64,000 nt of DNA from Sclerotiophoma versabilis (Eukaryota; Ascomycota; Dothideomycetes; Pleosporales; Didymellaceae): the NCBI GenBank assembly GCA_012274445.1, contig JAAROD010000015.1, forward strand, positions 2,356,001 to 2,420,000, written 5' to 3'. How positions within the stretch are numbered: the stretch's first letter is position 1; each line of letters starts with the position of its first letter. The notes below the pieces were generated by a model, which was not told where the DNA came from, did no database searches, and saw nothing but the letters and a program-made list of their open reading frames with translations. Positions 42,620 to 53,782 of the stretch are shown piece after piece. The position numbers and the translations under genes are program-made.

Positions 42620-44697
42620 ATGGCCCAGCATGCACAAGATTTCCCAGTTTCACCTCTGGGAGACGCCACTGCAGAAGAATCTGCGACGGCGACAGCGGCC
42701 GTTTCTCACCATGCTGCCAATCCTGCGCGCGGAATTATGGTGGTGGCGCAGCTCCCGCCATGTCCGCCATCTCTGCCATCCGTCTATCCGTTTCCCGGTG
42801 CTATCGGCACCTCATCAAAAACGCTTAACGAGCACCACGTCCAACTGGCTGTCGATCTTGACTCGCTTGCTGCCACTCCATGACAACGGGCAGCAGAAGC
42901 TTGCACAGGCCGACCAACTCAACGTCTTCCAGACGGAAGGATGAGCGAACCCGAAGTTGCTGACTCGGCATCAGCCAACTAGACGACTTCCTTTGTTTGC
43001 ACGGAAACTACGCAAAAGCTAGCAGCATAACTGAATCACCCTTGAGTCGACGCTGCATGTTGCCATCCCTGTTTTCCGAACTATAGCGAGACTATTCCAC
43101 CCAGTCTTCTATTATTCTGCTTCAAGGCACTGATCGGCATACCCGAATCGAATTGCCTTCGACTACCCTGGAACGAACATCGTGTAACCAACAGCCACTG
43201 CCTAGAGTGGATCATCTCGCCATCCACTGCCCTGGAAAAGCCACAGTTGCACTCGCTCACCATGATAGCTGCACTACCATATGCTTTTGCCTTGTTTGTT
43301 CAGCACATGTTCCCAGGATTCAATCATTCTTGTGGCTTGACGTCCAGGCGCCAGACCCATATGGATCGTCAGGAACGCTGCCTCCGACTGAATTCAAGGC
43401 AGTGGCAAAATGTGGCAGATGTTCGGGCCTGGTATTGTAGTGAGGCATGTCTACAGTCTTATTCGACCTTTGCCATCGATGTGCGCAGGTATGTGGATCT
43501 CATGTCAAAGGCTTCAACGTCGCGGCATGACGTCCCCCGAGAGTCAACACTATGGTCAAGAATCTGGCTCATCCAAGGCGCTCCGCAATGGCCGGATTGA
43601 TCAAGCCACAGTCACCGTTACTTCTTGCGACATGTGAAAACGGCCCTGCATCCGAAGTTGCTGGCATGTGGCGCAGCAACGGCTAGGCCTAAACAGTCGG
43701 TATCTTGTCAGAATTCCTAAAATCTTCTCTGAGACACTTCAGAGAATCTAGAGAATCTCCAGTCAGCCTCACGAGTCTAGCACACCCAAATTAAATACAA
43801 CGACGTCGAGGCCTTTTACACGTCAAGCCAAAGTCTCAGCGATCAATTACGTCCATAGGGTAAGCTACTAAACTCATTAGAGAATTCAGTTTTGTTGGCA
43901 GGACAGTGATTTAGCGGATCAATTTTCGGTGCTTCTCCATACGCGTCTGCGCGATCTTGTAAAGCACGAAGAGTCTGACAATGCCGGCGACCCGTGTGCT
44001 GATGTGGGGTCATCGTCAGTCGTCGCAGGACACCCGCTTAAACTCTGAAGACACAGAGTGTTCTGGTCTTCGCAATAAGATGAAGGCATCGGTTGCGTAC
44101 GCGCTTTGCTACGTATTTTCAAGCGTAGCTACACGAAATGCTCTAACTATGCCCTAAAATGTGCCCCTCATTGCCCAAGCTGCAGCAAACCACACTCGCT
44201 GTTAGCGACTCCACAGCAAGGCGAGACTTTTAGGGTTGCGAATCTTCGAAAGGTGGAAGATGCCGCCTTGTAATCTTCATTCACCTTCCCCTTGTGCTAG
44301 CGCGGTTCCCCCGTACTTCAGCAATGGCCCTGTGTTCTCATAGTCCTACCTTTACTTGTGACGCAATTCAATCGGAATATCTCAACTGCTCCACTTTAAC
44401 TCAACTACAAGCAACGAGAACTTGCTACTACTCCTATGTCTCCGCTGTGTGCTGCAACGGATAGCAGCCGTGTGCCCGTACCCGTGTGTACCACGTTTCA
44501 TCTCCTACATCCACCATTGAAGTTTCTTCCTCAAATTCGACGCACACTCCCGCTATTCAAGCTCAATGAAACCGACAATCATGGCGGCACTGTGCCCTGT
44601 CTGCTACTGCGGACACCTGATCAGCGCCGCACTGCCGCTTCCTCCTGCATGCTTTTCGGGCCAGTTGAACATACGAACATATTGCTCTCAGCAGTGA
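42620..44697. other. region without an intact gene; weak coding-like fragments
   Basis: An ATG frame at 42620-42883 (MAQHAQDFPVSPLG..., 87 aa) has plausible codon use but ends abruptly; a one-base shift continues into a Ser/Arg-rich reading. Further frames at 43153-43440 and 43247-43600 overlap in different phases. They may be decayed exons of the RBR relic just downstream, or chance. I cannot assign any of them. Confidence 0.35.
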
Positions 44698-46316
44698 GCT
44701 CAGCTACACGCCCGCAGTGATCAGCGCCCACCCACTGAACCTCCCATCATCTGCGATATTTGTGTTGAGGACAAGCCCCTGATCGATTATGTCCACAAAG
44801 TGAGAGAGCATAACGTTGTCACTGGGAGGTGGAACGTCCCCATTCCTCGTGGCTGCCTTCCACATCTGGCTCCTGAACTCCTCAAAATGGAAAGCGGAAC
44901 TTGCATAGACTGTTTGCGCCCACATATCGCTACTCAGCTCGAAACGCGAGGAGCTGTCAACATTAACTGCATGCAGTCACATCGTACTCTTGCAGCAAGC
45001 ACACAAGCACGCCTTGCTATTCTCCACGAATAGAAACCCTATGCGCACCAATTTCTACCTCTGGACCTAATCGACACGTTCTACCCGCAACTCTTTAGAT
45101 TTCTTTATCCACACGACTAGTGCAGCACTCTGGATTTGCCCATCGAACTGTGGTTACAGCGACGGTAACCTCCAACCCCACAATACGCCCGGTTTTCCAC
45201 ACGTCGAATGTCCAGGCTGTCATATTCAATTCTGCGCAAACTGCAGAGTGCCCTGACACACCAAGCAAACATGACAGAAGTACTGAGGTGAAACAACTGC
45301 GCGAGATGGCATGGTTAGGCGCGCGGCGCTGTCCACGGTGCCAGTTTGTTATTGTCAAAGATGGCGGGTGTAATCACGTCCACTGTGATCATTGTCACTT
45401 CGATTTTGTGTGGCCGGAAGCTAAGCTCGTGACTACACCTGCAGAGATCTTTGTGCCCGCCCCAGGTTCCAGTACTGCGAGCAATGCCTTTCGAGAATGG
45501 GGACAGCTGCGTCAAGCACAGGAAGAGTATGCAGATCGCAACCACATCGCAGATACACCCTTCAGCATCGGCAACAGCGCCCCGCTATGTACAGACGGTG
45601 TCTTCTATTACGATCACGAGACTGACCTGTGGTCACTCGATATCTGCGAACTGGATCCTATTGCCGGCTGAGAAGCAGGAAGTCGCTATGTCCGCCAACC
45701 TTTCCGTGATCGAGATGGTCGTTGGGCATCTGTTGTAGTGGATGGTGGGCAGGAAGGAGGCACCAGCTTGCGCGACGCTCTGGATGTGGAGCTCTCGTCA
45801 GCCCCAGAAGAGGAGTCGGGCTTCCCAACCTTTGTAGCAAACGAGGTCTTCCCCCTTGATCAGACGCTTGGTTTCTTTTGAATAAATCATGATTGGGCCA
45901 ACTTCGTGACCCAAGAGCTCTTGCTAGTGCAATCTGCAGCCATGCGAAACGGGCATGTCTTGCAAATGGCCATCCAAGGCGACCACCTCGTTAACCCCAT
46001 CCCGGAGGATCCCGTACTTGAAGGGCGCAAATACATAGTCAATGACCTTGCGGCTCAGGAGCATCCCCCCGAAGACAGAGGCGTCGACAGACAAAGCGCA
46101 GACGATCAGCTGATGTAACCTCCCACCATCCCAGCCTTGAGATCTCCGAGAGATACTATTGACGCTCTGATAGAGCAGATGTTACTTGGAGAACCACCAG
46201 GATATGGAGGGGATATGCATTTTGCGTTTGGGTTCGAAGTGGGGTTGCCGCCAGCGCATATGTTTGAGGATGAGGTTCCCGTATTCGAGGAAGGCCAAAA
46301 TGCTGATTCAGAGTAA
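44698..46316 (+). pseudogene. decayed RBR (RING-IBR-RING) E3 ubiquitin ligase gene
   Basis: Three stretches in different frames follow the order of an RBR protein. Frame 1 (44698-45033) holds IICDICVEDKPL and GTCIDCLRPHIATQ, a RING1-like region. Frame 2 (about 45080-45253) holds WICPSNCGYSDG and VECPGCHIQFCANC, an IBR domain. Frame 3 (about 45276-46316) holds ARRCPRCQFVIVKDGGCNHVHCDHC, a RING2, and then about 250 further codons. Stops interrupt it: TAG 45031, TAG 45118, TGA 45254, TGA 45669, TGA 45879 and TAA 46116, before a final TAA at 46314. Each is one C-to-T or G-to-A change from Gln or Trp. Intact relatives pass ubiquitin from E2 to a catalytic Cys in RING2. Frame changes between the first two parts could be an unrecognised intron; the in-frame stops later cannot. 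I regard the locus as dead. Confidence 0.8.
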
Positions 46317-46572
46317 GTCAAGCATAAAGATATCCATAGATTAGGGGGTTCTGGAGGTCTTTATGAAGGTTGGGACGCAGGTATCACGTGACGACGTATT
46401 GGAGATAACAATTTGTCATGGGAAATTTTGATGATCAGGAGGAGGTGCGACGTAAGAGTGAATAGTAGTGACTGGAAGAAAGAAAAATCGCCACTTTCGT
46501 GAATTTCTTTGCCAAGGCTGTCCGGGGAAGGTAACATCCACCGAGGTGACAAGAATTTCGACACCATAATCA

Positions 46573-48354
46573 TCAAGCCTGCCTCAGCTTCACAATCATC
46601 CTAGTCTTATCAATCGGCTTGCTCGTGACACTCATAGTCTGTTCCAATGATTAGCTCGCCTTGCCTATATCGTCTACACTGTGTGAAACTTACACTGATC
46701 AACTCTGATTTCGTCTTGTACCTGCCCTTCTCGTCCACAACTGGTTGGCCTTTCTCGTCCGTCACCACCTCTCCATCACCGACCTTGACAAAGTCGTACC
46801 GTCGCATTACGCAGGCAAGAATGACTCTCGTCTCGAGATTGGCGAGTTCCTGGCCAATGCAATTCCTCGGTCCGCGCTCGAACGGTCTCCATGCGCTAAC
46901 GGGGATCTTGCCGGTGGGTGTAGCTGTCGCATTTGTGTCGGTATTTGTGGCATTGCTGGTATCGCTGTCGCCTGTCCATCGCTCAGGTACAAAGTCATTT
47001 GCCGTCGGTCCGTAGACGTCCGGGTCGCGGTGGATGATGTGCTGCATGGGGTATATCACACAATTGTCCACAACCACCTGGTCTCCCTCTTTGGTCTTGA
47101 TTGTAAACTTGTCGTGGCTCATGCGCGCCGTTGCCGCTGGTGGCCAGAGACGCAACGCCTCTTTGATGCAGGCGCTGGTGTAGGTGAGCGCTTTCAGTGT
47201 TTCGTCCGGTCTGGCGAGCAGCACCGTTTGTGGATCCTCAGAGCCAAAGATAAAGTCGTGTTCTGCGCGGATCTTGGCAAGGCAGGACGGGTGGATCGAC
47301 AGGGCATAGAAGAGACGTTGGAGAAGAATAGATGTCGTATCGTGCCCAGCGAAGAGGAACGTCTTGCATTGATCGGCGATTAGTTGGCTGATTTCTGGAG
47401 TGAGCTTTTCCACGTCTTGGAGTGCAAGCGCAAGGACAGATCGGTCTTTCGTTGTCTTGGTTTCGGCGCGGCGAGACTGCTGGATGTTGTCGAACTTCTC
47501 GCGGATGATCTTGAACAAGGCGGCATCCATTTTTCGGCTGTAATAGTACCGCTTGAACTGGATATACGGATTGATTGCTGCCAGACCGAGGCCGCTGCCG
47601 GATATGTAGGTCTCCGAGAGGAGGCGAAAGTTACGCAAAAAGTCGTTCCCCTGTACGAGTTTCTCATCTTGTGCATGGGCATCAACGTTTGTGATGACTT
47701 GGCCGATGATATCGAAGGTGCAGTTGACACAAAGTCCATCAAGCTCAGTTACAGCACCGGACTTTGCGACAGCGTCCATCTTTTCCATGAAGATGTTAGT
47801 CTTTTCGACAATAACAGGAAGCATCGTGAGAAGATGCTGCGGTGCAAAGCCTGTGTTGAACTGCTTACGCAGTGCCTTCCAACTCTCCCCCTCTTTACTG
47901 AGGATAGAGTGCTTTCCTATGAGCGCTCCAAATTCGCCCTGCACAGTGGGTGATTTAGCGACACTGTATGGATGCGATTTTGTGACCCTAGTAAGCTGCT
48001 CAGCGAGCTCGTGAGAGGTGACGAGCAGCAGAGGGTACTGAACAGGTCTAAAATCCAGAAGCATAAGCTCAGGTCGCCCGTTCTCATTCCAAAGGTCTTC
48101 AATGATATAGTCTGGACTTCGTCAGTGCGTGGTACCTCAACCCTTGTTGTTCTAACTGTACCCGGATGCATCTTCGGGTTGCCATATTTCTTGAACCCAG
48201 CAGCCATGTGCCCTATATGGCCAAAGAATAGGTTAGGCTTCAGAGGCGTAGGGATGTGAGCAAATCTCTTGAAGCGGTACTGCTGCAACTGGTGGTAAAG
48301 GAAGTATGCCAAAACTGGCAGTAAGGCCAACACGGCATATACTGTTTGGGCCAT
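46573..48354 (-). CDS. cytochrome P450 monooxygenase
   Basis: Three exons, 48354-48162, 48111-46694 and 46638-46573 (introns 50 and 55 nt), give 558 aa. The start is the ATG of MAQTVYAVLALLPVLAYFLYH, an N-terminal membrane anchor for the ER. P450 landmarks: WKALRKQFNTGF (helix C), AGHDTTS (helix I oxygen-activation motif), KEALR (ExxR), FVPERW, and the heme loop FERGPRNCIGQELA with the Cys ligand. The last exon supplies the final strand TMSVTSKPIDKTRMIVKLR, typical of P450 C-termini; reading on without splicing would replace it by an unrelated tail. A low-complexity insert of Asn/Thr (SNATNTDTNATATPTG) sits just before the heme loop. The clan recalls fungal secondary-metabolism or xenobiotic P450s, but no biosynthetic cluster surrounds it; substrate unknown. 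Confidence 0.93.
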
Positions 48355-49493
48355 ACGGTTCGTATGGAATGTCAATGGCCTTGATGGGATCTCCTCGACT
48401 CGTGATGGAGCTCTGAGGACTTCTAATACTGTGTTCTCTTTCAATATGTTTTCGGGCACGGCAGCACCGGTGGGGCTGAGTACTGTAACGTTGTGTTTGG
48501 GGCTTTCGACTCCAATGATTTAAATATGTCGAAGTCTTCGTTCAGTTGCTTGGATTCTGTTGTGCAACCATTGTTTTCTTTGAGATCGCTGTGTCAAGCA
48601 CCTACGTTTGTTGCGGCACCACGGCACCGCGGCGCTTTCGCCGCGCTCGTGACGTTGACCCCGGGCGTTAAATAACAGGCTCCCGGCGACCCTGGCTCTA
48701 AACGGCATCGTTCCGTGACTTCCCCTCTCGAGCTGTTTTGTATTGTCGTTCGTAAGGTTCAAGGTCACAGATACTCAGAGGTCTGGTCACTTGTGGTAGC
48801 ATGTCGTACGCTTTTTCCGCAGAATTCCAAGGAATGCTTTTCAGGACGTGACGATGACATGAGCAGAGAAATCTAGCGACCAGATCATCATGCACTAAAG
48901 CTGCGTTGGTCGGAGCGAACAAGAGATATAAAACACCACACCTGAATGATGTCTTTGATGGATGCGCGCCTCAGTGAATGAAAGCAGCCATTAAGTATCT
49001 GGAGAAGGGACGCCTGACGTAAGGTGGCTTGGTCATGGCAGACACTTCATCTCACATTGTGCAACGAGCCTCCATTGCAATTTACATTGCCTACGTCTTC
49101 ACCAACAAAACAACTGCTGAAGAAATTGAGATACTGTAGGCCTCACTGACAACAAATCCGGGTCTTACACACAACTGCACCCTCCCTAGAGGAGCCTAGT
49201 GCAGCTTGCGTTTGGCGTGAGTCGTTCCTCCCCCTATTATTCATCTGAAGGCTCACCGCTTGCTGCCTGATAAAGTACGCGCATGCAAGCTCCATTCTCG
49301 TATCTCACATTCTTCTGTGTTTTCTCATGATGGGTCCTCCTGCCTACGCACATCGGCGGCGGCCGAAACCATGCGCTAACGACGGAAAAGTGGATTGAAA
49401 AGACTTCTTGCTCCGATAACACGTAGAGAGCTCGACTTGTCCGTAGAATCTGAAAGTTAAGCAGCAAACTCACAAAACATTCTTGCCGTCAAC
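48355..49493. promoter_or_regulatory. divergent intergenic space, P450 / adenine deaminase
   Basis: 1.1 kb between two head-to-head genes. The minus-strand frame extends upstream of the P450 ATG but only to a GTG. No other coding signal. Both promoters must lie here. Confidence 0.45.
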
Positions 49494-50567
49494 ATGTGCC
49501 AAACACCACTTCACGACTTTCTGGCTGAGCTGCCAAAATGCGAGCACCATCTTCACCTGGAAGGCTGCTTATCGCCGTCTCTGACGTTCAAGCTTGCAGC
49601 TAAGAACAACATCAAGCTGCCGAGCAAAGAAGAGAAACCAGAGTACGAGTCGGTTGAAACACTCGAGAAGCGCTATGAGCACTTTGACAACCTCCAAGAC
49701 TTCCTCGACTGCTACTACCTAGCCCTCGACGCAGTCATTACTAAAGATGACTTCGAGATGCTCGGCTGGGAGTACTTCACAACGGCTCACGCAGACGGCG
49801 TTAAGCATGCCGAAGTCTTTTTCGACCCTCAGAGCCACACGGATCGTGGGATCGCCTTCGAGACTGTGGTGGCTGGATTTAACGCAGCGTGTGAGCGAGC
49901 TGAGAAGGAGCTTGGAATCACTAGCCGACTGATCATGTGCTTCCTGCGTCACTTGCCTGCAAGCAGTGCTGCAAAGACGATGCAGAGCGCTATTGATGGC
50001 GGGTACTTCAAGGAGCAGCAAGGCAAGGACCGCATCATTGCTGGGTTGGGACTTGATTCCAGCGAGGTTGGGTTCCCGCCAGAGCTGTTCAAGGAGCAGT
50101 ACGCACAGGGCAAAGAACTGGGCTTGCACAGGACTGCGCATGGAGGCGAGGAGGGTGGCCCATCGTACATCAGCGGTGCACTAGACTCCCTGCACTGTGA
50201 GCGCATCGACCACGGCATCAAGCTCAGTCAAGACCCAGAGCTGCTGGCACGCATTGTGAAAGAGGAGATATTGTTGACCGTCTGCCCACTGAGCAACGTA
50301 TGCCTGCAGGCTGTCAAGGAGGTTGGCGAGGTGCCCATCAGGAAGTTCCTCCAAGAGGGCGTCAAGTTCAGCATCAACAGCGACGACCCGGCGTACTTCG
50401 GCGGATATATCCTCAAGAACTACTGCGCGGTGCAGAAGGCCTTCAGCCTGACTAAGGACGAGTGGAAGGTCATTGTTCAAAACTCGATCAATGGCAGTTG
50501 GATTGGACAGCAGCGAAAGGACGAGCTGCTTACTATGCTCGAGGAGTGCGTGAAGAAGCATGCATAG
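49494..50567 (+). CDS. aah1: adenine deaminase (Aah1-type)
   Basis: Single exon, 357 aa, ATG at 49494. The metal site and active-site motifs of the adenosine/adenine deaminase family are complete: HHLHLEG near the N-terminus (HxH zinc ligands), TAHGGEEG (His ligand and catalytic Glu), CERIDHGI (His), CPLSNVCL, and SINSDDPAYFGG, whose double Asp supplies the last zinc ligand. The SDDPAYFGGY ending and the lack of the adenosine-binding N-terminal extension favour adenine over adenosine as substrate, as in yeast Aah1. The reaction gives hypoxanthine and ammonia for purine salvage. Cytosolic; no targeting signal. It is divergent from the P450 gene with 1.1 kb between the starts. Confidence 0.94.
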   Translation: MCQTPLHDFLAELPKCEHHLHLEGCLSPSLTFKLAAKNNIKLPSKEEKPEYESVETLEKRYEHFDNLQDFLDCYYLALDAVITKDDFEMLGWEYFTTAHADGVKHAEVFFDPQSHTDRGIAFETVVAGFNAACERAEKELGITSRLIMCFLRHLPASSAAKTMQSAIDGGYFKEQQGKDRIIAGLGLDSSEVGFPPELFKEQYAQGKELGLHRTAHGGEEGGPSYISGALDSLHCERIDHGIKLSQDPELLARIVKEEILLTVCPLSNVCLQAVKEVGEVPIRKFLQEGVKFSINSDDPAYFGGYILKNYCAVQKAFSLTKDEWKVIVQNSINGSWIGQQRKDELLTMLEECVKKHA

Positions 50568-51009
50568 CGGGCAGTCAAACAAGGCGAAAGGACGAAGAGA
50601 AGGGGGATGAGCAGACGAGAAGATACCCAGAGCAGCATGAGATGCAAGTGTAGAATGATATCACCATGAGTTGAGTCGTTGATGTTCAGCATGAGTGAGG
50701 TGCACAGCGCTGGTGTTCGGTATGTTGGCAGCACAGCTCAGGCCAGCAGTGTCGGGGAATCGGGGGCCGACCCAGACTGATGATCACTCAGCAAACTGAC
50801 TTCCTCCGGACGGACGAAACGTCGCAGCAATAGTTTTAGGTGTGGATACAAAAGCAGGGCAAGCACCTCTTCACTTGAAGCTCTGTACCACGAAGCGGCT
50901 GTATATCGTCGTCCCAGAACAGCAAGTGCGATCTGCCAGACACCCTGGGGTCATTCAGGAACCAACGAATCACATCGGGTCAGTCAGCAGCACGCAATCT
51001 GGCCGCACG
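50568..51009. other. short intergenic space
   Basis: Between two plus-strand genes. The frame of the next gene stays open upstream to a GTG at 50842; I chose the ATG at 51010, so this part is probably 5' leader. Confidence 0.45.
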
Positions 51010-52233
51010 ATGACCTCGACGATGCACACTCCACACGCGTCCCAAGCGGGCGAGTCGACTGCAGCCGAGCCAGACCGCTCGGTCAGCTGCTGCCGCAAGC
51101 TCGTCGGCCGGCTGAGCTCACTGCGACGACGCGAGACGCGACCCAAGCGTGTCTTTGCGCCCGTTCCAAGAACATGGCAAGAGCGGCTCGATGCCTCCCT
51201 GAACGAGGCGCCGCTCGACGCGAGCACCATCACCCCGTCCGACCTCTCGGCAGCGAAAGAGAAGGGAAAGACAGTGCTGTATCTCGCGTACGGCTCCAAC
51301 CTCTGCAACGAGACCTTCCGGGGCGTGCGGGGCATCAAGCCCCTCTCCCAAGTCAACGTCCTCGTCCCCTCCCTGCGCCTGACGTTCGATCTCGCCGGCG
51401 TCCCCTACGCAGAGCCCTGCTTCGCCAACAGCGCCCGCCGCATCCCCGACGCGCCCGCCCCGGACCCAGACGAGCCGCACTACCACAAAGACCGCTGGCA
51501 GAAGGGCCTCGTGGGTGTCGTCTACGAAGTCACCCTCTCCGACTACGCCCACATCATCGCCACCGAGGGCGGCGGCGCCTCCTACCACGACATCCTTGTC
51601 GACTGCCATGTCCTCCCTTGCGCTGATACCGTGCCGTCGCGCCCCACCACCGCCCCCTTCAAGGCCCACACTCTCTTTGCACCCACCGCTCGTCCAGATG
51701 AAGCGCGTGCCGCAGACCGCATCTCGAGGCCTGACCCCAGCTACGCACAGCCTTCTGCGCGCTATCTGAAGCTCATCACCGACGGCGCCGCCGAGTGCGA
51801 CCTACCCGCCGAGTACCGGGACTATCTTCACAACATTCGCCCCTACACCATCACCACCAGGAGGCAGGCTGCAGGCAAGGCGCTGTTCATCGCCATATGG
51901 ATGCCCTTCGTCCTGATGGTTTTCGCAATGAGCAAGAGAGTACAGGACGATAAAGGAAGGGCGCCCAAGTGGTTCCAAAGACTGTCTGCCATGATCTTCT
52001 CCGGCATGTGGTTGAGTTACGATGGCGTGTTTAAGAAGACGTTTGGTGACGGTGAGCGGACTATTGGGGATGAGATGGATAGTTTGAGGGTGGAGAGGCC
52101 ATACAAGGATGAAGAGCCATCTAGCTACAGTGATGCGGAGAAGGATGGTCTGCTCGAGGACGCAGTTGGGGTCTTGGATGATTTGGCTGGGCAAGAGGTT
52201 GTGGAATCGAAGAGAGGGCAGAGCCTGGTCTAA
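51010..52233 (+). CDS. gamma-glutamylcyclotransferase-like protein with hydrophobic C-terminal tail
   Basis: Single exon, 407 aa. The GGCT fold is shown by VLYLAYGSNLCNE (residues 90-101; the YGSNL loop binds the gamma-glutamyl group), VPYAEPCFAN, GLVGVVYEVTLSDYAHIIATEGGGASYHD with the likely catalytic Glu186, and RYLKLITDGA. Family members release 5-oxoproline from gamma-glutamyl peptides; GliK of the gliotoxin cluster is a fungal example. Unlike the compact cytosolic enzymes (about 190 aa) this one has a 90-residue basic leader, a hydrophobic helix at about 290-308 (ALFIAIWMPFVLMVFAM) and an acidic tail, so it may be membrane-attached. The GC content is visibly higher than in its neighbours (51100-51850). 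ATG at 51010 chosen because no upstream ATG is in frame. Confidence 0.87.
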   Translation: MTSTMHTPHASQAGESTAAEPDRSVSCCRKLVGRLSSLRRRETRPKRVFAPVPRTWQERLDASLNEAPLDASTITPSDLSAAKEKGKTVLYLAYGSNLCNETFRGVRGIKPLSQVNVLVPSLRLTFDLAGVPYAEPCFANSARRIPDAPAPDPDEPHYHKDRWQKGLVGVVYEVTLSDYAHIIATEGGGASYHDILVDCHVLPCADTVPSRPTTAPFKAHTLFAPTARPDEARAADRISRPDPSYAQPSARYLKLITDGAAECDLPAEYRDYLHNIRPYTITTRRQAAGKALFIAIWMPFVLMVFAMSKRVQDDKGRAPKWFQRLSAMIFSGMWLSYDGVFKKTFGDGERTIGDEMDSLRVERPYKDEEPSSYSDAEKDGLLEDAVGVLDDLAGQEVVESKRGQSLV

Positions 52234-52678
52234 GGTACCAGCTGGTCGATCCGTCAAGCATGACTGCGACATGACAGTCGTGTCACCGTATCCAACTTCC
52301 AACTTGATCCAATTCTATGATGCTATCAGCAGCTGTTGTGTTGTCAGACAATGCTCGCTTACAACTGTGCGTATAGCCCTGTTCACAGCCTTTCACAACT
52401 CCAATCATGTCAAGACCGCCTCGGCCAATCGTGAAGGTTGCCAAGTCTGTCCTGCAAGCCTCTACAGGTCGTGCAACACTTGAGTGGTGAGGTTTCTGCT
52501 TAAACGTGAACGCGCTGACATTGTCCAGACGGTCCCCGCTTCCTCTGGTGCAACATGCATTCTGCACCCTAATCTAACGAGTTTAGCTACAACCATGTCT
52601 GTCCAGCCTTGTCGGTACAGAAGAATAATACAACTGAGTGACAGCCTCCGCCTTTTGTACCCTTCTCCGTAAACCAAC
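52234..52678. other. intergenic, no supported gene
   Basis: Between two plus-strand genes; nothing recognised. Confidence 0.4.
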
Positions 52679-53782
52679 ATGTGGAAGCTAACGACGTTTA
52701 TCAAGACGTTTTCGGCCCTCACGCCGGTGGCAGCTTCACCATGGAACGCTAAACGCATCGACGACTTGCGTGGCCCACTCACTGATGCACCAACTCATGT
52801 TTCACCAGCTTTGCGAGCACGGGAAATAAGAGCGAACACCTGCGGGTATGCTGAAGGAGCCTCTTGTAAGCTCCGCAATCTTTGCCGCTCCAGCTACAGA
52901 TACACCTCTCTAATCGACCAACAGTGTCATCAATCACATGTTCCAACACAAACCTAATATGCGCAACGAATACATATTTTGGTGTCCACGGCTGCTGCGA
53001 TCCCTCTTCGCTCAGCGCATGCACCATTCCGACAACATGCATTGCATCTACAGCGATGTCCACCCTGTGCACAAATGATGCCTGTTCCACCGACAACGCG
53101 ATTACCAAATGCACTGCTTCTGAGCTGAGAGAGTGCTACATGCAGCGTTTTGTTTACGACACGACAATACTGGTACGCCTCCCTTTAGCGGTACCCGTGG
53201 TGCCCTTAGACGGAGTCTAAGCTGATACATGGGCAGACGCAACATGGCTGTGCAGCGACTGGCTTCACAGTCACCATCCTACGTACCTATGGGGGCGGAC
53301 AATATAACTCAGCCGGAATATCCTCCACCAGGACCGTTACCGCCCCAATTGTAACAGCGCCGAGCCCTGCAGATATCAGGATCTCAACATACACAGAAAT
53401 TCAGACAGCATACGTCATGACGAGATTGCCAGAACCTGGAGGTGGCGGCGACACTAACCTCGGCGCAATTGTTGGCGGTGCGGTAGGTGGCTTCGCAGCA
53501 CTCAGCGCTACTGGGTTTGGTATCTATTTCGTGCGACGAAAGCTCAAGAAAGACAAGGCCAGACAGGCCTTGGATACGCGAGTCGCGTCTCCGCTCGTGG
53601 AGCGGCCCGGCAAGGAAAAGATCATTTACGGGCAAATAGAACAGTGTGAGCTGCCGGAGCAGTCAGTTGTGGAGATGTCGCAGCCACCGCAAGAGCTTGA
53701 CGGAAGCACGATCACACACGAGACTTCTGCTTCTCCTGTTGATATTCGAAGGCCTCACGTCGGAAGGAGGGCTAGTTTTTAA
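52679..53782 (+). CDS. cysteine-rich single-pass cell-surface protein
   Basis: Three exons, 52679-52865, 52925-53172 and 53237-53782 (introns 59 and 64 nt), give 326 aa. It opens with a weak signal peptide (FIKTFSALTPVAASP). The ectodomain has paired cysteines in a pattern seen in many fungal surface proteins: TCGYAEG, SITCSNTNLICATN, YFGVHGCCD, IPTTCI, then TKCT, a REC, and QHGCAATGF after the second splice, followed by a Thr/Ser-rich stalk. One transmembrane helix (GAIVGGAVGGFAALSATGFGIYFV) is capped by the stop-transfer RRKLKKDK. The 85-residue tail has no kinase or other enzyme motif. It resembles Mid2/WSC-type sensors in layout only. No experimental name recognised. Each exon alone gives misleading frames; the spliced frame is supported by the regular Cys spacing. 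Confidence 0.8.

Noticed and set aside
42620..42883. 87-codon ATG frame (MAQHAQDFPVSPLG...)
   Set aside because: Composition is protein-like, but it ends abruptly and cannot be linked to other exons; I could not decide between a decayed exon and chance.
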